A stretch of DNA of 64,000 bases, taken from Mycolicibacterium sphagni (GTDB lineage Bacteria; Actinomycetota; Actinomycetes; Mycobacteriales; Mycobacteriaceae). A model generated the notes under the pieces. The model was not told the origin of the DNA. It was given only the letters and a program-made list of their open reading frames with translations, and did not search any database. Positions 1 to 7,892 of the stretch are shown here, one piece after another. The stretch spans positions 1-64,000 of the forward strand of contig NZ_NOZR01000017.1 of the NCBI RefSeq assembly GCF_002250655.1. The letters are read 5' to 3'. A program made the position numbers and the translations under genes. The stretch's first letter is position 1. Each line of letters begins with the position of its first letter.

Positions 1-6
1 CCCGGC

Positions 7-771
7 TCACTTCAGCCAGCCAAGATGACCGGCGAGTGCGACGTAGCCTACGAACGCGACAGTGTCGATGACGCCGTGCGCGATCACCAGTGGCCACAAC
101 CGGCCGGTGCGGCACCAGGCGTACCCGAACACCACACCCATCGCCAGGTTCCCCAGCCCCGCGCCGAAGCCTTGATAGAGGTGATACATCCCGCGCAACA
201 CGCTCGAGGCCAGGATCGCCCGGTTTTGACTCAGCCCCAGCTGTTTCAACCGCGTGATCAGGAAGCCGACGACCACGACCTCCTCGGCGAAGCCGTTTGC
301 GAATGCGGACAGGATCAGCACCGGGATACGCCACCAGGTGTCGTGCAGCGCGGCCGGCTCCACGTCGGCGTTCATGCCGAGCCAGCGGCCGGCCAGATAC
401 AGCAGCAGCCCGGGAATGCCGATCAGCGCGGCCAGACCCAGGCCGCCCAAGACGTCACGCCAGCGCACCCGCCCGAGCCCGAGCCGAGCTGGGGTGATCC
501 CGCTGCGCCACAACAGGTAAAGGCCGAGCGCACCCCACGCCGCCAACTGGGCAACCGAGGTCAGGTTCAGGCCGAGGTTGATGAGGTCATAGCGGGATAG
601 GTTGGGGTTCAATCGAACTCGGTGTCCGGCGAGCCCGGATAGCACCGCGTCGAAGAGTTGCAACATCGCAATGACGGCGCTGACCCCAAAGGTGACGGCG
701 AGCATGACGCCGACTTCGATGCGCAGTCCACGCCGGTCGGTGCTCAAGAACTCGTCGCGGGTGGCGCTCAC
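7..771 (-). CDS. CPBP-family intramembrane metalloprotease-like protein
   Basis: A 254-residue polytopic membrane protein with about seven hydrophobic segments. The C-terminal half carries the CPBP/Abi layout: a Glu-Glu pair at residues 163-164, a histidine at 197 in a YHLYQG context, and a second histidine at 232 in AHGVID. Family members are glutamate intramembrane proteases related to CAAX prenyl endopeptidases; in bacteria their substrates are mostly unknown. The Arg usually found four residues after the second Glu in the EExxxR motif is Val here, although an Arg follows at 174, so activity is uncertain. It is transcribed leftward, just downstream of the DUF2470 gene (18 bases apart), and could be co-transcribed with it. 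Start is ATG at 771. Family call is good; function is inferred only. Confidence 0.85.
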   Translation of the reverse strand: MSATRDEFLSTDRRGLRIEVGVMLAVTFGVSAVIAMLQLFDAVLSGLAGHRVRLNPNLSRYDLINLGLNLTSVAQLAAWGALGLYLLWRSGITPARLGLGRVRWRDVLGGLGLAALIGIPGLLLYLAGRWLGMNADVEPAALHDTWWRIPVLILSAFANGFAEEVVVVGFLITRLKQLGLSQNRAILASSVLRGMYHLYQGFGAGLGNLAMGVVFGYAWCRTGRLWPLVIAHGVIDTVAFVGYVALAGHLGWLK

Positions 772-789
772 CCCGACACGGTATCGGCC

Positions 790-1560
790 CTACATTCGGC
801 GTGCGCGCAGCCCGTTGACGAACGGGCAACCCATCAGGAGCCGGATGGCGCGGCCCAGTCCGGGGACGTCGTGCACCGGCTCGCCGAACGGCAGGCGGAC
901 ATCGTGGTCGCCGTCGATACCTTCGACGCGCAACCGGACGCCATACCGGTCGAGGCCCAACGGGCGAACCCGGCCCCGCCGCAGTGGCGCGGGCAGCTTG
1001 CCTGCCAGCCGGGCGAGCACCTCAGGATGGTCGGTGTCCAGATGCTGGAGCCAGGCCGACTCGAACTCACAGAACGGGTCCGGCGCGGCGGCCATCAGGT
1101 CGTGCAGGCCGACGGTCTCGGCGCCGGCGGCGTCGGCCACGACGACGGACTCTGCCTCCAGAAGGAGAAGCTCTTGTCCCGACCCGACGTCCAGCAGGGC
1201 CGGGTTGGGGTGGTCGGTGGCGATCATGTCGACCATGGCCCGCACCGCGTGTTCAGGCACGCTCTGGACGCGGCCCCGGATCCACACCAGTGAACGCACC
1301 GGCTCGCGCAGCGGTAGCGGAGCGTAGTCGGTGAGCTCGAGCACGGCGGCAACACCATCGGTGCCGGCGGCACGGGCGCGGACGGCCAGCGCGGATGCAT
1401 TGGGCAACGTCACGGCGAAGGATCCGCCGGGCAGCAGGTGGTGAACGGGAGTGGTGGCCGGTGCGACATCGTCGGCGACCAGCATCGCCCCGGACCCACG
1501 CGCACAGGCGCTGCGGACGCGTTCGGCGGTGGACGGCGTTGTGAGCGTCGCTGAGGTCAT
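790..1560 (-). CDS. DUF2470 domain protein, Rv3839-like, iron regulated
   Basis: A 256-residue soluble protein resembling the HugZ/pyridoxamine-oxidase-like haem-utilisation fold with a C-terminal DUF2470 region (final third). I chose the ATG at 1560, giving MTSATLTTPST, because AGAAGGG lies at ribosome-binding distance upstream. A longer open frame to 1668 would run through the iron box and is unlikely. Twenty bases upstream of this start is a 19-base near-consensus IdeR operator. From memory, M. tuberculosis Rv3839 is the syntenic orthologue beside pheA and belongs to the iron/IdeR-repressed set. That points to a role in iron or haem acquisition, but no enzymatic activity can be assigned from sequence. 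The CPBP gene follows in the same direction. Confidence 0.85.
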   Translation of the reverse strand: MTSATLTTPSTAERVRSACARGSGAMLVADDVAPATTPVHHLLPGGSFAVTLPNASALAVRARAAGTDGVAAVLELTDYAPLPLREPVRSLVWIRGRVQSVPEHAVRAMVDMIATDHPNPALLDVGSGQELLLLEAESVVVADAAGAETVGLHDLMAAAPDPFCEFESAWLQHLDTDHPEVLARLAGKLPAPLRRGRVRPLGLDRYGVRLRVEGIDGDHDVRLPFGEPVHDVPGLGRAIRLLMGCPFVNGLRARRM

Positions 1561-1579
1561 CGCGCACCCTTCTAGTAAG

Positions 1580-1598
1580 TGAGGTAAGCCTAACTTAA
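1580..1598 (-). promoter_or_regulatory. IdeR iron box (operator)
   Basis: The plus-strand sequence TGAGGTAAGCCTAACTTAA reads in reverse complement as TTAAGTTAGGCTTACCTCA. It matches the IdeR/DtxR consensus TTAGGTTAGGCTAACCTAA at 16 of 19 positions, with the central dyad largely intact. It ends 20 bases before the DUF2470 start codon and is 60 bases from the divergent pheA start. It should repress the DUF2470 gene under iron-replete conditions; an effect on pheA is possible but not implied. Confidence 0.85.
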
Positions 1599-1657
1599 CT
1601 ATTGTCCGCACGGTCGCGCAAGCCTTTCCCACGCGACCGACCCGATAGGGTTGAACC

Positions 1658-2578
1658 GTGGCCCGCATCGCCTACCTCGGTCCCGAGGGCACGTTCACCG
1701 AAGCGGCACTGCTCAAGATGTGCGCTGCCGGCGTGGTTCCTGGTGACGGAGGCGTGCAACCCGAGCCGACGGACAGCACACCCGCGGCCCTGACGGCCGT
1801 CCGCGACGGCACCGCCGATTTCGCCTGCGTGCCGATCGAAAACTCCATCGAAGGAAGCGTGCTGCCCACCCTGGACAGCCTGGCCAACGGCTCGCCGCTG
1901 CAGATCTACGCCGAGCTCACCCTGGATGTCGCATTCAGCATCGTCGTGCGCGACGGCCGCGATGGCGGCTCGGTGCGTACGGTCGCGGCCTTTCCCATCG
2001 CCGCCGCGCAGGTCCGCCAGTGGCTGGCCGAGCATCTGCCGGACGCCGGCCTCGTCCCGGCCAACTCGAACGCCGCCGCCGCAATGGATGTGGCGGCCGG
2101 GCGTGCCGACGCCGGTGTCAGCACGGCATTGGCCGCCCAGCGTTATGGACTGGCCACCCTGGCCGACGGCGTCGTCGACGAAGCCAACGCCAGGACGCGG
2201 TTCGTACTCGTCGGCCGGCCGGGCCCACCGCCCGCTCGCACCGGCGCCGACCGCACCTCGGTCGTGCTGCGGATCGACAACGCCCCAGGTGCGCTGGTAT
2301 CCGCGATGAGCGAATTCGGCATCCGTGACATCGACCTGACCCGCATCGAATCCCGACCCACCCGCACCGAGCTGGGCACGTACGTCTTCTTCCTGGACTG
2401 CGTCGGTCACATCGACGACAGTGCGGTCGCCGAAGCGCTCAAAGCGTTGCACCGCCGCTGTGCCGACGTTCGCTACCTGGGGTCTTGGCCGACGGAATCG
2501 GCGACCGGCGCGACACCACCGCAACTCGACGAGGCCGACCGGTGGCTGGCCCGGCTCAGGGAGGGCGATCCGGCATGA
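1658..2578 (+). CDS. pheA: prephenate dehydratase
   Basis: A cytosolic enzyme converting prephenate to phenylpyruvate in phenylalanine biosynthesis. The 306-residue protein has an N-terminal periplasmic-binding-like catalytic domain (about 1-185), with the GPEGTF motif at 8-13, the ENSIEGSV segment, and the catalytic Thr-Arg-Phe triad at 180-182. A C-terminal ACT domain (about 195-275) contains the ESRP motif at 231-234 used for phenylalanine feedback binding. There is no fused chorismate mutase, as is normal for actinobacterial PheA. Start is GTG at 1658. The stop overlaps the next gene's ATG as ATGA, so the downstream phosphatase is translationally coupled. Syntenic with Rv3838c. Confidence 0.97.
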   Translation: MARIAYLGPEGTFTEAALLKMCAAGVVPGDGGVQPEPTDSTPAALTAVRDGTADFACVPIENSIEGSVLPTLDSLANGSPLQIYAELTLDVAFSIVVRDGRDGGSVRTVAAFPIAAAQVRQWLAEHLPDAGLVPANSNAAAAMDVAAGRADAGVSTALAAQRYGLATLADGVVDEANARTRFVLVGRPGPPPARTGADRTSVVLRIDNAPGALVSAMSEFGIRDIDLTRIESRPTRTELGTYVFFLDCVGHIDDSAVAEALKALHRRCADVRYLGSWPTESATGATPPQLDEADRWLARLREGDPA

Positions 2579-3261
2579 GTGGACGGCTGATCCTCCTGCG
2601 TCACGGCCAGTCATACGGCAACGTCGAGCGCCGCCTCGACACCCGTCCACCAGGGGCGGACCTGACCGATCTCGGCCGGGAGCAGGCCCGTGATTTCGCC
2701 CGGGCGCGCAGCCGCCCGCCCGGGCTGCTGGTGCACTCGATCGCGCGGCGAGCAGCCCAGACCGCGGCCGAGATCGGTAGCCAACTGCAGCTGTCTGCGC
2801 ATGAGTTCGACGGCATCCACGAGGTGCAGGCCGGCGAGCTGGAGAACCGCAACGACGACGACGCGATCGCCGAGTTCAACGCGATCTACCAGCGCTGGCA
2901 CCAGGGTGAGCTGACGGTCTCCATGCCCGGTGGGGAAAGTGCCAGCGACGTGCTGGACCGCTACCTGCCGGTAATCACCGATCTGCGGCTGCGCTACCTC
3001 GATGATCATGCCTTCGCCGACGATATCGTCGTGGTCAGCCACGGCGCGGCGATCCGGCTGATCGCCTCCACGCTGGCCGGAGTAGAGAGCAGTTTCGCGC
3101 TCGACCACCATCTGGCCAATGCCGAATCGGTGGTATTGGCGCCGATTACCGACGGTCGGTGGAGCTGCGTTCATTGGGGCTCTCTCAGCCCGCCGTTCTA
3201 TCCCGAATCCGATGTTCATCCGGTCGAGGATGCATTGGAATCCAGCGACCCGATGGGTTGA
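2575..3261 (+). CDS. histidine phosphatase family protein (gpm2/Rv3837c-like)
   Basis: A 228-residue histidine phosphatase/phosphoglycerate-mutase-fold protein. The phosphohistidine motif LLRHGQS puts the catalytic His at residue 10, and the second catalytic His is at 156 in VVSHGAAIR. I chose the ATG at 2575, which overlaps the pheA stop, because the protein then begins MSGRLILLRHG as family members do; longer frames run into pheA. The M. tuberculosis orthologue is named gpm2, but sequence cannot separate a mutase from a broad-specificity phosphatase, and a phosphatase is more likely in this subfamily. It forms a two-gene operon with pheA. Confidence 0.92.
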   Translation: MSGRLILLRHGQSYGNVERRLDTRPPGADLTDLGREQARDFARARSRPPGLLVHSIARRAAQTAAEIGSQLQLSAHEFDGIHEVQAGELENRNDDDAIAEFNAIYQRWHQGELTVSMPGGESASDVLDRYLPVITDLRLRYLDDHAFADDIVVVSHGAAIRLIASTLAGVESSFALDHHLANAESVVLAPITDGRWSCVHWGSLSPPFYPESDVHPVEDALESSDPMG

Positions 3262-3672
3262 TTCCGGCCTAGCCCGCCAACCGATCTGATGTTTGCTGAG
3301 TGCAGTCACATCCGACGGTGTCGCAATCTATTACGAAAGTATGAAGAACCAGTTCGGGACTGCCGCATCCGCCCTCGGTGCACTCTGCGCGATGCGCGGT
3401 GTGACGAATCAGCGTACCGTGGCAATGTCCCAGGCCAGCGGTGCATTCGCGACAGCTTCGTACCATGCTTCGTTCTTAGCATCGGCGGCCGCGGAAGCGC
3501 TGTTGCCACGCGGGGTCCGAGTTCCTCATTTTCGCCCGTAGCAAAAGTTGCTATGCAATAGCTGATGCGGTGAGTTATCTTGAGTGTCCTCGGCCCTTCG
3601 GGGGTGGGCTGGTTTAACTGCCGGGCCAGCCAGCGACACATATGAATCCCGGCTTGAAAGTAAGGACTGATC
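3262..3672. other. 411-bp intergenic region before the S53 cassette
   Basis: No convincing gene. An open stretch from a TTG at 3293 to 3541 would encode 82 residues rich in Ala and Ser, but it has no ribosome-binding site and resembles nothing I know. A short inverted repeat, GGCTGG at 3607-3612 and CCAGCC at 3626-3631, lies 40-65 bases ahead of the lipoprotein start and could be part of a leader or operator. The promoter for the downstream four-gene cassette should lie here. Confidence 0.5.
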
Positions 3673-3933
3673 ATGATGTCAGGTCGTTTGACTCGGCAGA
3701 TTGCGCTTGTAGCTGGCGGGCTGGCGATCGTCGGCATGGGCACGCTGACCGCTTGCGGTAAGAGCGGTAACAACGCCCCCTCGAGCACCACGTCGACCAC
3801 GTCGTCGAGCGCTCCCGCGCCTTCGCCCACTGAGAAGGCTGTGACGCCTGGTGGCCCCAACTCCTTCTCGCCCACCGTCAAGGCCCCGCCGGCTCCGACC
3901 GCGCTGCCTGGCAACGTCATCACTGGCGGCTAA
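3673..3933 (+). CDS. small Ser/Thr/Pro-rich lipoprotein
   Basis: An 86-residue predicted lipoprotein. A basic N-terminus (SGRLTRQ) is followed by a hydrophobic stretch and the lipobox LTAC with Cys at residue 28. After cleavage and lipidation only about 58 residues remain, dominated by Ser, Thr and Pro, with no recognisable domain. That composition suits an unfolded or cell-wall-spanning tether, possibly O-mannosylated (inference). AAGGA precedes tandem ATG codons at 3673 and 3676; either could be the start. It is the first gene of the S53 protease cassette and ends 39 bases before the protease start. Confidence 0.8.
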   Translation: MMSGRLTRQIALVAGGLAIVGMGTLTACGKSGNNAPSSTTSTTSSSAPAPSPTEKAVTPGGPNSFSPTVKAPPAPTALPGNVITGG

Positions 3934-3972
3934 TCTGCTCGGTCCGCACCCGTCCGCAGCCCTCTACCGACA

Positions 3973-5583
3973 GTGACCGGGGTACACCGCCTCCGAGCGC
4001 TGTCTGTAGTGGTGCTGTTGGGTGTGCTGAGCGCCGCCGCAGTACTGGTCGCTGATCTCCATCGGTCCTCGGCACCCGCCGAGTCCGGGAAGATCAGCGG
4101 CCCGTACGCGTCTTTACTCGCAAGTTCCGTCGATCTCGGCCCGGCCCGCACTGACCATGTTCAGCTGACCGCCGCGCTGCGCGACGACTCTCGGCCCGAC
4201 CTCCTGATGGGATGGGCTGGCCAACAGAAACTTTCGGTGCGCTGGCGCCCCGGCGACAGCTGGGCGATCCTCGAGGGCGATCCCGCCGCCGTCTCCGGCG
4301 CATTCGACGTCGACGTCCATGACTACCGCGGAAAGCGCGGCCAGGTGTTCTACGCCTCGCCCCAGCAGCCTTCCGTTCCTCAGTCGCTGAACGCCGAGGT
4401 GACCGGGCTCGGCCGCATCCTGGGTTATTCGCCGTATCGCGAGTCCAAGGTCTGGATGCTCCCGCTTGAGGTTCCCGACCAAGGCCTGAATCCCAGCGCC
4501 TTGCTGCGCACGTACAACGTCATGCCGCTGCACGACAAGGGCTACACCGGCAAGGGCACCACTGTCGTCGTGTTCGCCTTCGACGGCTTCGACCAGGCCG
4601 ACCTCGACACCTTCGCGAACAGCTTCAACCTGCCGAAATTCACTCCGGACGTGGTCGGCGGTATGCCGCCCGCGCGCCGCGGCGAGGCCACGATGGACCT
4701 CGAGGCCATCCACGCGCTGGCCCCCGACGCCAAGAAGGTACTGGTCAACGCGCGCTCCACCGTAGAGGGCGACGGGTCGTACGAGAAGATCGCGAAGCTG
4801 ATGGAGGACACCGAACGGAGCTATCCGGGCGCGGTGTGGAGTTTCTCCATCGGGTGGGGCTGCGACAAACTCATCACCGCCGCCGACCTGGTGCCGGTGC
4901 GCGCAGCGCTGGCCACCGCGCATCGCTCGGGCACGACGGCGTTCGATGCCAGCGGCGACCTGGCCGGCTTGGACTGCAAGGGCGGCGACGAATGGTCCGC
5001 GCCGCCGGGCGACAACGACGTCGGACTCGACGCGGTGGCCTCGCTGCCCGAGATGGTCGACGTCGGCGGCACCACGGTGTCGACCGACGCGAACGGCAAC
5101 TGGCTGGCTGAGCAGTCGTGGTTCGACCCGCCACTGTCCCAGGGCACCGGCGGCGGTGTGTCGGCGCTGTACGAGCGCCCGGACTGGCAGAAGGGTGTCG
5201 ATGCCCCCAATGGCGCCGGCAAGCGGCTTACGCCGGATATCGCGGCCGTCGCCGACCCGTTCACCGGGGTGCAAATCGTGTTCGGCCAACAGCTCATCAC
5301 CGGTGGCGGCACGTCGCTGGCCGCGCCCGTCTGGGCGGGATTGACCGCGGTGATGAACCAGTACGTCGTCGACCACGGCGGCTCGCTGATCGGCGACCTC
5401 AACCCGATCCTCTACAACATCGCCGAAGGCACGCCGCTGCCGGCGTTTCATGACGTCGTCCTCGGCGGCAACGCCGTGGCCAACGCCGGCCCGGGATATG
5501 ACCTGGTCACCGGGCTGGGAACGCCCAACGTGGTGAACCTCGCGCAGAATATTCTGGTGACGCAGAAGGTGGTCTCCCGATGA
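3973..5583 (+). CDS. S53 family serine peptidase (sedolisin/kumamolisin type), secreted
   Basis: A 536-residue secreted protease. A signal peptide or anchor lies at about residues 1-28, followed by a Pro-kumamolisin-type activation domain (about 50-155) and the S53 catalytic domain (about 180-525). The Ser-Glu-Asp machinery is visible: Glu238 and Asp242 in GEATMDLE, the oxyanion-hole Asp329 in ASGDLAGLD, and nucleophile Ser448 in GGGTSLAAP. The C-terminal calcium-site segment (HDVVLGG to YDLVTGLGTP) is present. All key residues are intact, so it should be active, probably after autocatalytic removal of the prodomain; sedolisins are generally acid-active. The start is GTG at 3973 and its stop overlaps the next ATG as ATGA. 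I recall no S53 enzyme at this locus in M. tuberculosis. Confidence 0.93.
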   Translation: MTGVHRLRALSVVVLLGVLSAAAVLVADLHRSSAPAESGKISGPYASLLASSVDLGPARTDHVQLTAALRDDSRPDLLMGWAGQQKLSVRWRPGDSWAILEGDPAAVSGAFDVDVHDYRGKRGQVFYASPQQPSVPQSLNAEVTGLGRILGYSPYRESKVWMLPLEVPDQGLNPSALLRTYNVMPLHDKGYTGKGTTVVVFAFDGFDQADLDTFANSFNLPKFTPDVVGGMPPARRGEATMDLEAIHALAPDAKKVLVNARSTVEGDGSYEKIAKLMEDTERSYPGAVWSFSIGWGCDKLITAADLVPVRAALATAHRSGTTAFDASGDLAGLDCKGGDEWSAPPGDNDVGLDAVASLPEMVDVGGTTVSTDANGNWLAEQSWFDPPLSQGTGGGVSALYERPDWQKGVDAPNGAGKRLTPDIAAVADPFTGVQIVFGQQLITGGGTSLAAPVWAGLTAVMNQYVVDHGGSLIGDLNPILYNIAEGTPLPAFHDVVLGGNAVANAGPGYDLVTGLGTPNVVNLAQNILVTQKVVSR

Positions 5584-6794
5584 CGACACCTGATGACGAC
5601 GGCGTGCCGGTGATGCAGTGCGGGGTCTGCCAGATCGATGTGCCGGCAGGCGCGTTCTGCGGCTACTGCGGCGGCCATCTGGCCTCGGAGCCTGCCCGCG
5701 GACCTGGATGGTTGCGCAAGCTGCGCGGCGACACCTTCGGCGCGTCCCCCGGCGAGAGCGTCCTGCTGCCGGCGATCGCCAGCTCGCTGTTCCCGCACCT
5801 GCCGCAGAAGTCCCGCGCCCCGTTCCGGGTGGGTCTGGCGCTGATCCTGGTCGGCCTCGTCGTCTTCGCGATCGTGAAGATGCCCGCGGCGCTGATCACT
5901 GTGGCCGCCCTGGGGCTTCCGCTGCTGTTCGTGCTCTACCTTGTCGAGTCGGCCGTCTACCGCGATATGTCGCCGTGGTCGTTGGTGCTGGCGGGCACGC
6001 TGGGTGCCGCCCTCGGAGTGGGCTACGTGCTGTTGACCGGCGAGATCGTCGCCCGCGCGTACGGCGTCCCGATGGCCGCCGGTCTGGCGATCCACCATCT
6101 GTTGCGCGAGGGGGTGATGATCCCCGCCGGTGGGATGATCCTCACGCTGATGCCGACGGTCCTCGTGCGCCTGCTGCAGCCAAAGTCGCGAGAGTCGTTG
6201 GACGGCTTCGTGGTTGGCGCACTGTCGGCACTGACGTTCGCCGCCGGCGCCACCCTGACCCGGCTCGCTCCGCAATTCGCCACCGGCCTGCTGGCCCACA
6301 GCCGGCCCATCAAGGGGCTGATCGTCGAGGCAGTCCTGTGTGGCGTCACGATTCCGCTCACCGCCGCGGCGGCCGGCGGCATGATCGGCATCGCGCTGTG
6401 GTTCACAGGACAGTCCGATAATCCGCACGAGCATCCCGGCCGGATTCGCGCCATCTTGTTCGCGCTCGCGGTCGTGGTGGTGCTGATCCACGTCGGCGTC
6501 TCAGTCACCGACATCGTCGGGATGGAGCAACTCCGGATGCTCGCGGTCCATGTCGTCATGACGCTGGTCGTGCTGGTGCTGCTGCGGATCGGCCTGCAAC
6601 TCGCGCTGCTACACGAGGCACACGATCCCATCGACCAGCACGAGCCGCTGCTCTGCGTCCACTGCGAGCATGTCGTGCCGGACATGGCGTTCTGCCCCGC
6701 CTGCGGCGTCGCGACGCGGGCGTCGTCCCGTGCGTCGCGGCACGAGCGGCGCGAATCACGGCCGGTGCGACAGGTTGCCACGGAGGGTTCGTGA
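5580..6794 (+). CDS. polytopic membrane protein with two terminal zinc ribbons
   Basis: A 404-residue membrane protein of unknown function. Near the N-terminus, Cys14, 17, 27 and 30 form a CxxC-CxxC zinc ribbon; near the C-terminus, Cys359, 362, 372 and 375 form a second. Between them lie about eight to ten hydrophobic helices (roughly residues 85-345). The tail is Arg/Ser-rich. Having a ribbon at both ends, presumably both cytoplasmic, suggests a channel or scaffold with regulatory metal sites, or a PrsW-like arrangement, but I see no catalytic motif. It overlaps the upstream protease gene by ATGA and the downstream gene by GTGA, so the three products are probably made in fixed ratio. Confidence 0.85.
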   Translation: MTTPDDDGVPVMQCGVCQIDVPAGAFCGYCGGHLASEPARGPGWLRKLRGDTFGASPGESVLLPAIASSLFPHLPQKSRAPFRVGLALILVGLVVFAIVKMPAALITVAALGLPLLFVLYLVESAVYRDMSPWSLVLAGTLGAALGVGYVLLTGEIVARAYGVPMAAGLAIHHLLREGVMIPAGGMILTLMPTVLVRLLQPKSRESLDGFVVGALSALTFAAGATLTRLAPQFATGLLAHSRPIKGLIVEAVLCGVTIPLTAAAAGGMIGIALWFTGQSDNPHEHPGRIRAILFALAVVVVLIHVGVSVTDIVGMEQLRMLAVHVVMTLVVLVLLRIGLQLALLHEAHDPIDQHEPLLCVHCEHVVPDMAFCPACGVATRASSRASRHERRESRPVRQVATEGS

Positions 6795-7534
6795 CCGCAC
6801 CGTCGGCTGCTTCCGACGAGGAGCAGTTCCCGGGCTACGCGCTGCCGCCCGGCACCTACATCGCACCGGAGATCCCCCGCACCCGGTTCACCCGCACGGT
6901 CGGGGTGTGGACGGCGGGGATCGTCGTCGTCGCCGCGGCGTTGGTCGGGGTGTCGTTGATGGTGACCAAGAAGGTCCCGCGGTACATGTGTCCGCCGGAA
7001 TGCGGTGCCCCGCCGATGGGTAAACCGGTGACCGGCTTGCCCCGGTTCACCGCAGCCGACGGCTCGTTCTCGGTGTCCTACCCGGCGCCCGGCTCGGCCT
7101 ACGAGATCTCCACCAAGGACAACGGTGTGACCGCGAATTTCACCGGCGGGGATACCGGTGCGCTGCAACTCTTCTCGGAACCTGCCAGGGGGCGCACCCC
7201 CGAGACCATCGCCCGGGATCTGCTGAAACAGAAGTTCCCCGACGCCAAGATCGCCTACGAGATTCCCAATGCGATGGTCGGCTATCAACGGGGATACGGG
7301 GAGGTGGCCGACACCTGGCCACAGGGCACGAGCAACAGCTACATCCGCATCCGGACCGTACTGTTGGTGGCGGTCAAGAATGATCTGGCACTGGTGGCCG
7401 GCGCGGTCGGCCCCTATCACGCCTTCGGCCCGGACTTCGGCCCCGGCCTGCCGTCGGGCGCGAACGTGGAGATTGCTCAGGATATGGGCAAGTATGTCAA
7501 CAGCTTCAGGTGGCAGGGCGACCCGCCGCGCTGA
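6791..7534 (+). CDS. single-pass membrane protein with extracytoplasmic domain, S53 cassette
   Basis: A 247-residue protein of unknown function. It has a proline-rich cytoplasmic N-terminus (about 1-35), one transmembrane helix (about 38-60), and an extracytoplasmic domain containing a short Cys pair (CPPEC) followed by a mixed alpha/beta region. The segment FTAADGSFSVSYPAPG resembles the PsbP/LpqN-like beta-sheet starts seen in actinobacterial surface proteins, but this is only an impression. GTG start at 6791 overlaps the preceding stop. It is the last gene of the cassette and stops eight bases from the convergent metallopeptidase-like gene. It may be a partner or inhibitor of the protease (inference). 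Confidence 0.82.
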   Translation: MTAPSAASDEEQFPGYALPPGTYIAPEIPRTRFTRTVGVWTAGIVVVAAALVGVSLMVTKKVPRYMCPPECGAPPMGKPVTGLPRFTAADGSFSVSYPAPGSAYEISTKDNGVTANFTGGDTGALQLFSEPARGRTPETIARDLLKQKFPDAKIAYEIPNAMVGYQRGYGEVADTWPQGTSNSYIRIRTVLLVAVKNDLALVAGAVGPYHAFGPDFGPGLPSGANVEIAQDMGKYVNSFRWQGDPPR

Positions 7535-7541
7535 GAATTGC

Positions 7542-7892
7542 TCAACCCCAGCCTAATTCGTGTAGTCGGTCATCGTCGATACCGAAATAGTGTGCAATCT
7601 CGTGGATTACGGTGACCGCAACTTCCTCGACCACCTCGTCTTCGGTATCACACATGTCCAGCAAGGGTTCTCGGTAGATCGTCACGGTGTCGGGTAGTGA
7701 TCCGGCGTAGCTGGAATCGCGTTCGGTCAGCGCGACACCTTCGTAGAGGCCCAGCAGATCGGGGTCTTCGGGGTGGTGGTTTTCGACCAGTATGACGACG
7801 TTGTCGATCGCCTTGGCGAGTCCGGGCGGAATCAAATCCAGTGCGTCGCCGACCAATTCCTCGAACCGCTGTGGGTTCATCGAGACGGGCAC
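7542..7892 (-). CDS. zincin-like metallopeptidase family protein (Rv3836-like)
   Basis: A small 116-residue cytosolic protein with a HEIAH zinc motif at residues 97-101 near the C-terminus, followed by FGIDDDRLHELG. This is the layout of the minimal 'zincin_1' (formerly DUF1025) family, whose substrate is unknown. I place the start at the GTG at 7892, which overlaps the stop of the septum-formation gene by one base; an ATG at 7880 is an alternative and changes little. Neither has a clear ribosome-binding site, so translational coupling is likely. Syntenic with Rv3836. Confidence 0.85.
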   Translation of the reverse strand: MPVSMNPQRFEELVGDALDLIPPGLAKAIDNVVILVENHHPEDPDLLGLYEGVALTERDSSYAGSLPDTVTIYREPLLDMCDTEDEVVEEVAVTVIHEIAHYFGIDDDRLHELGWG

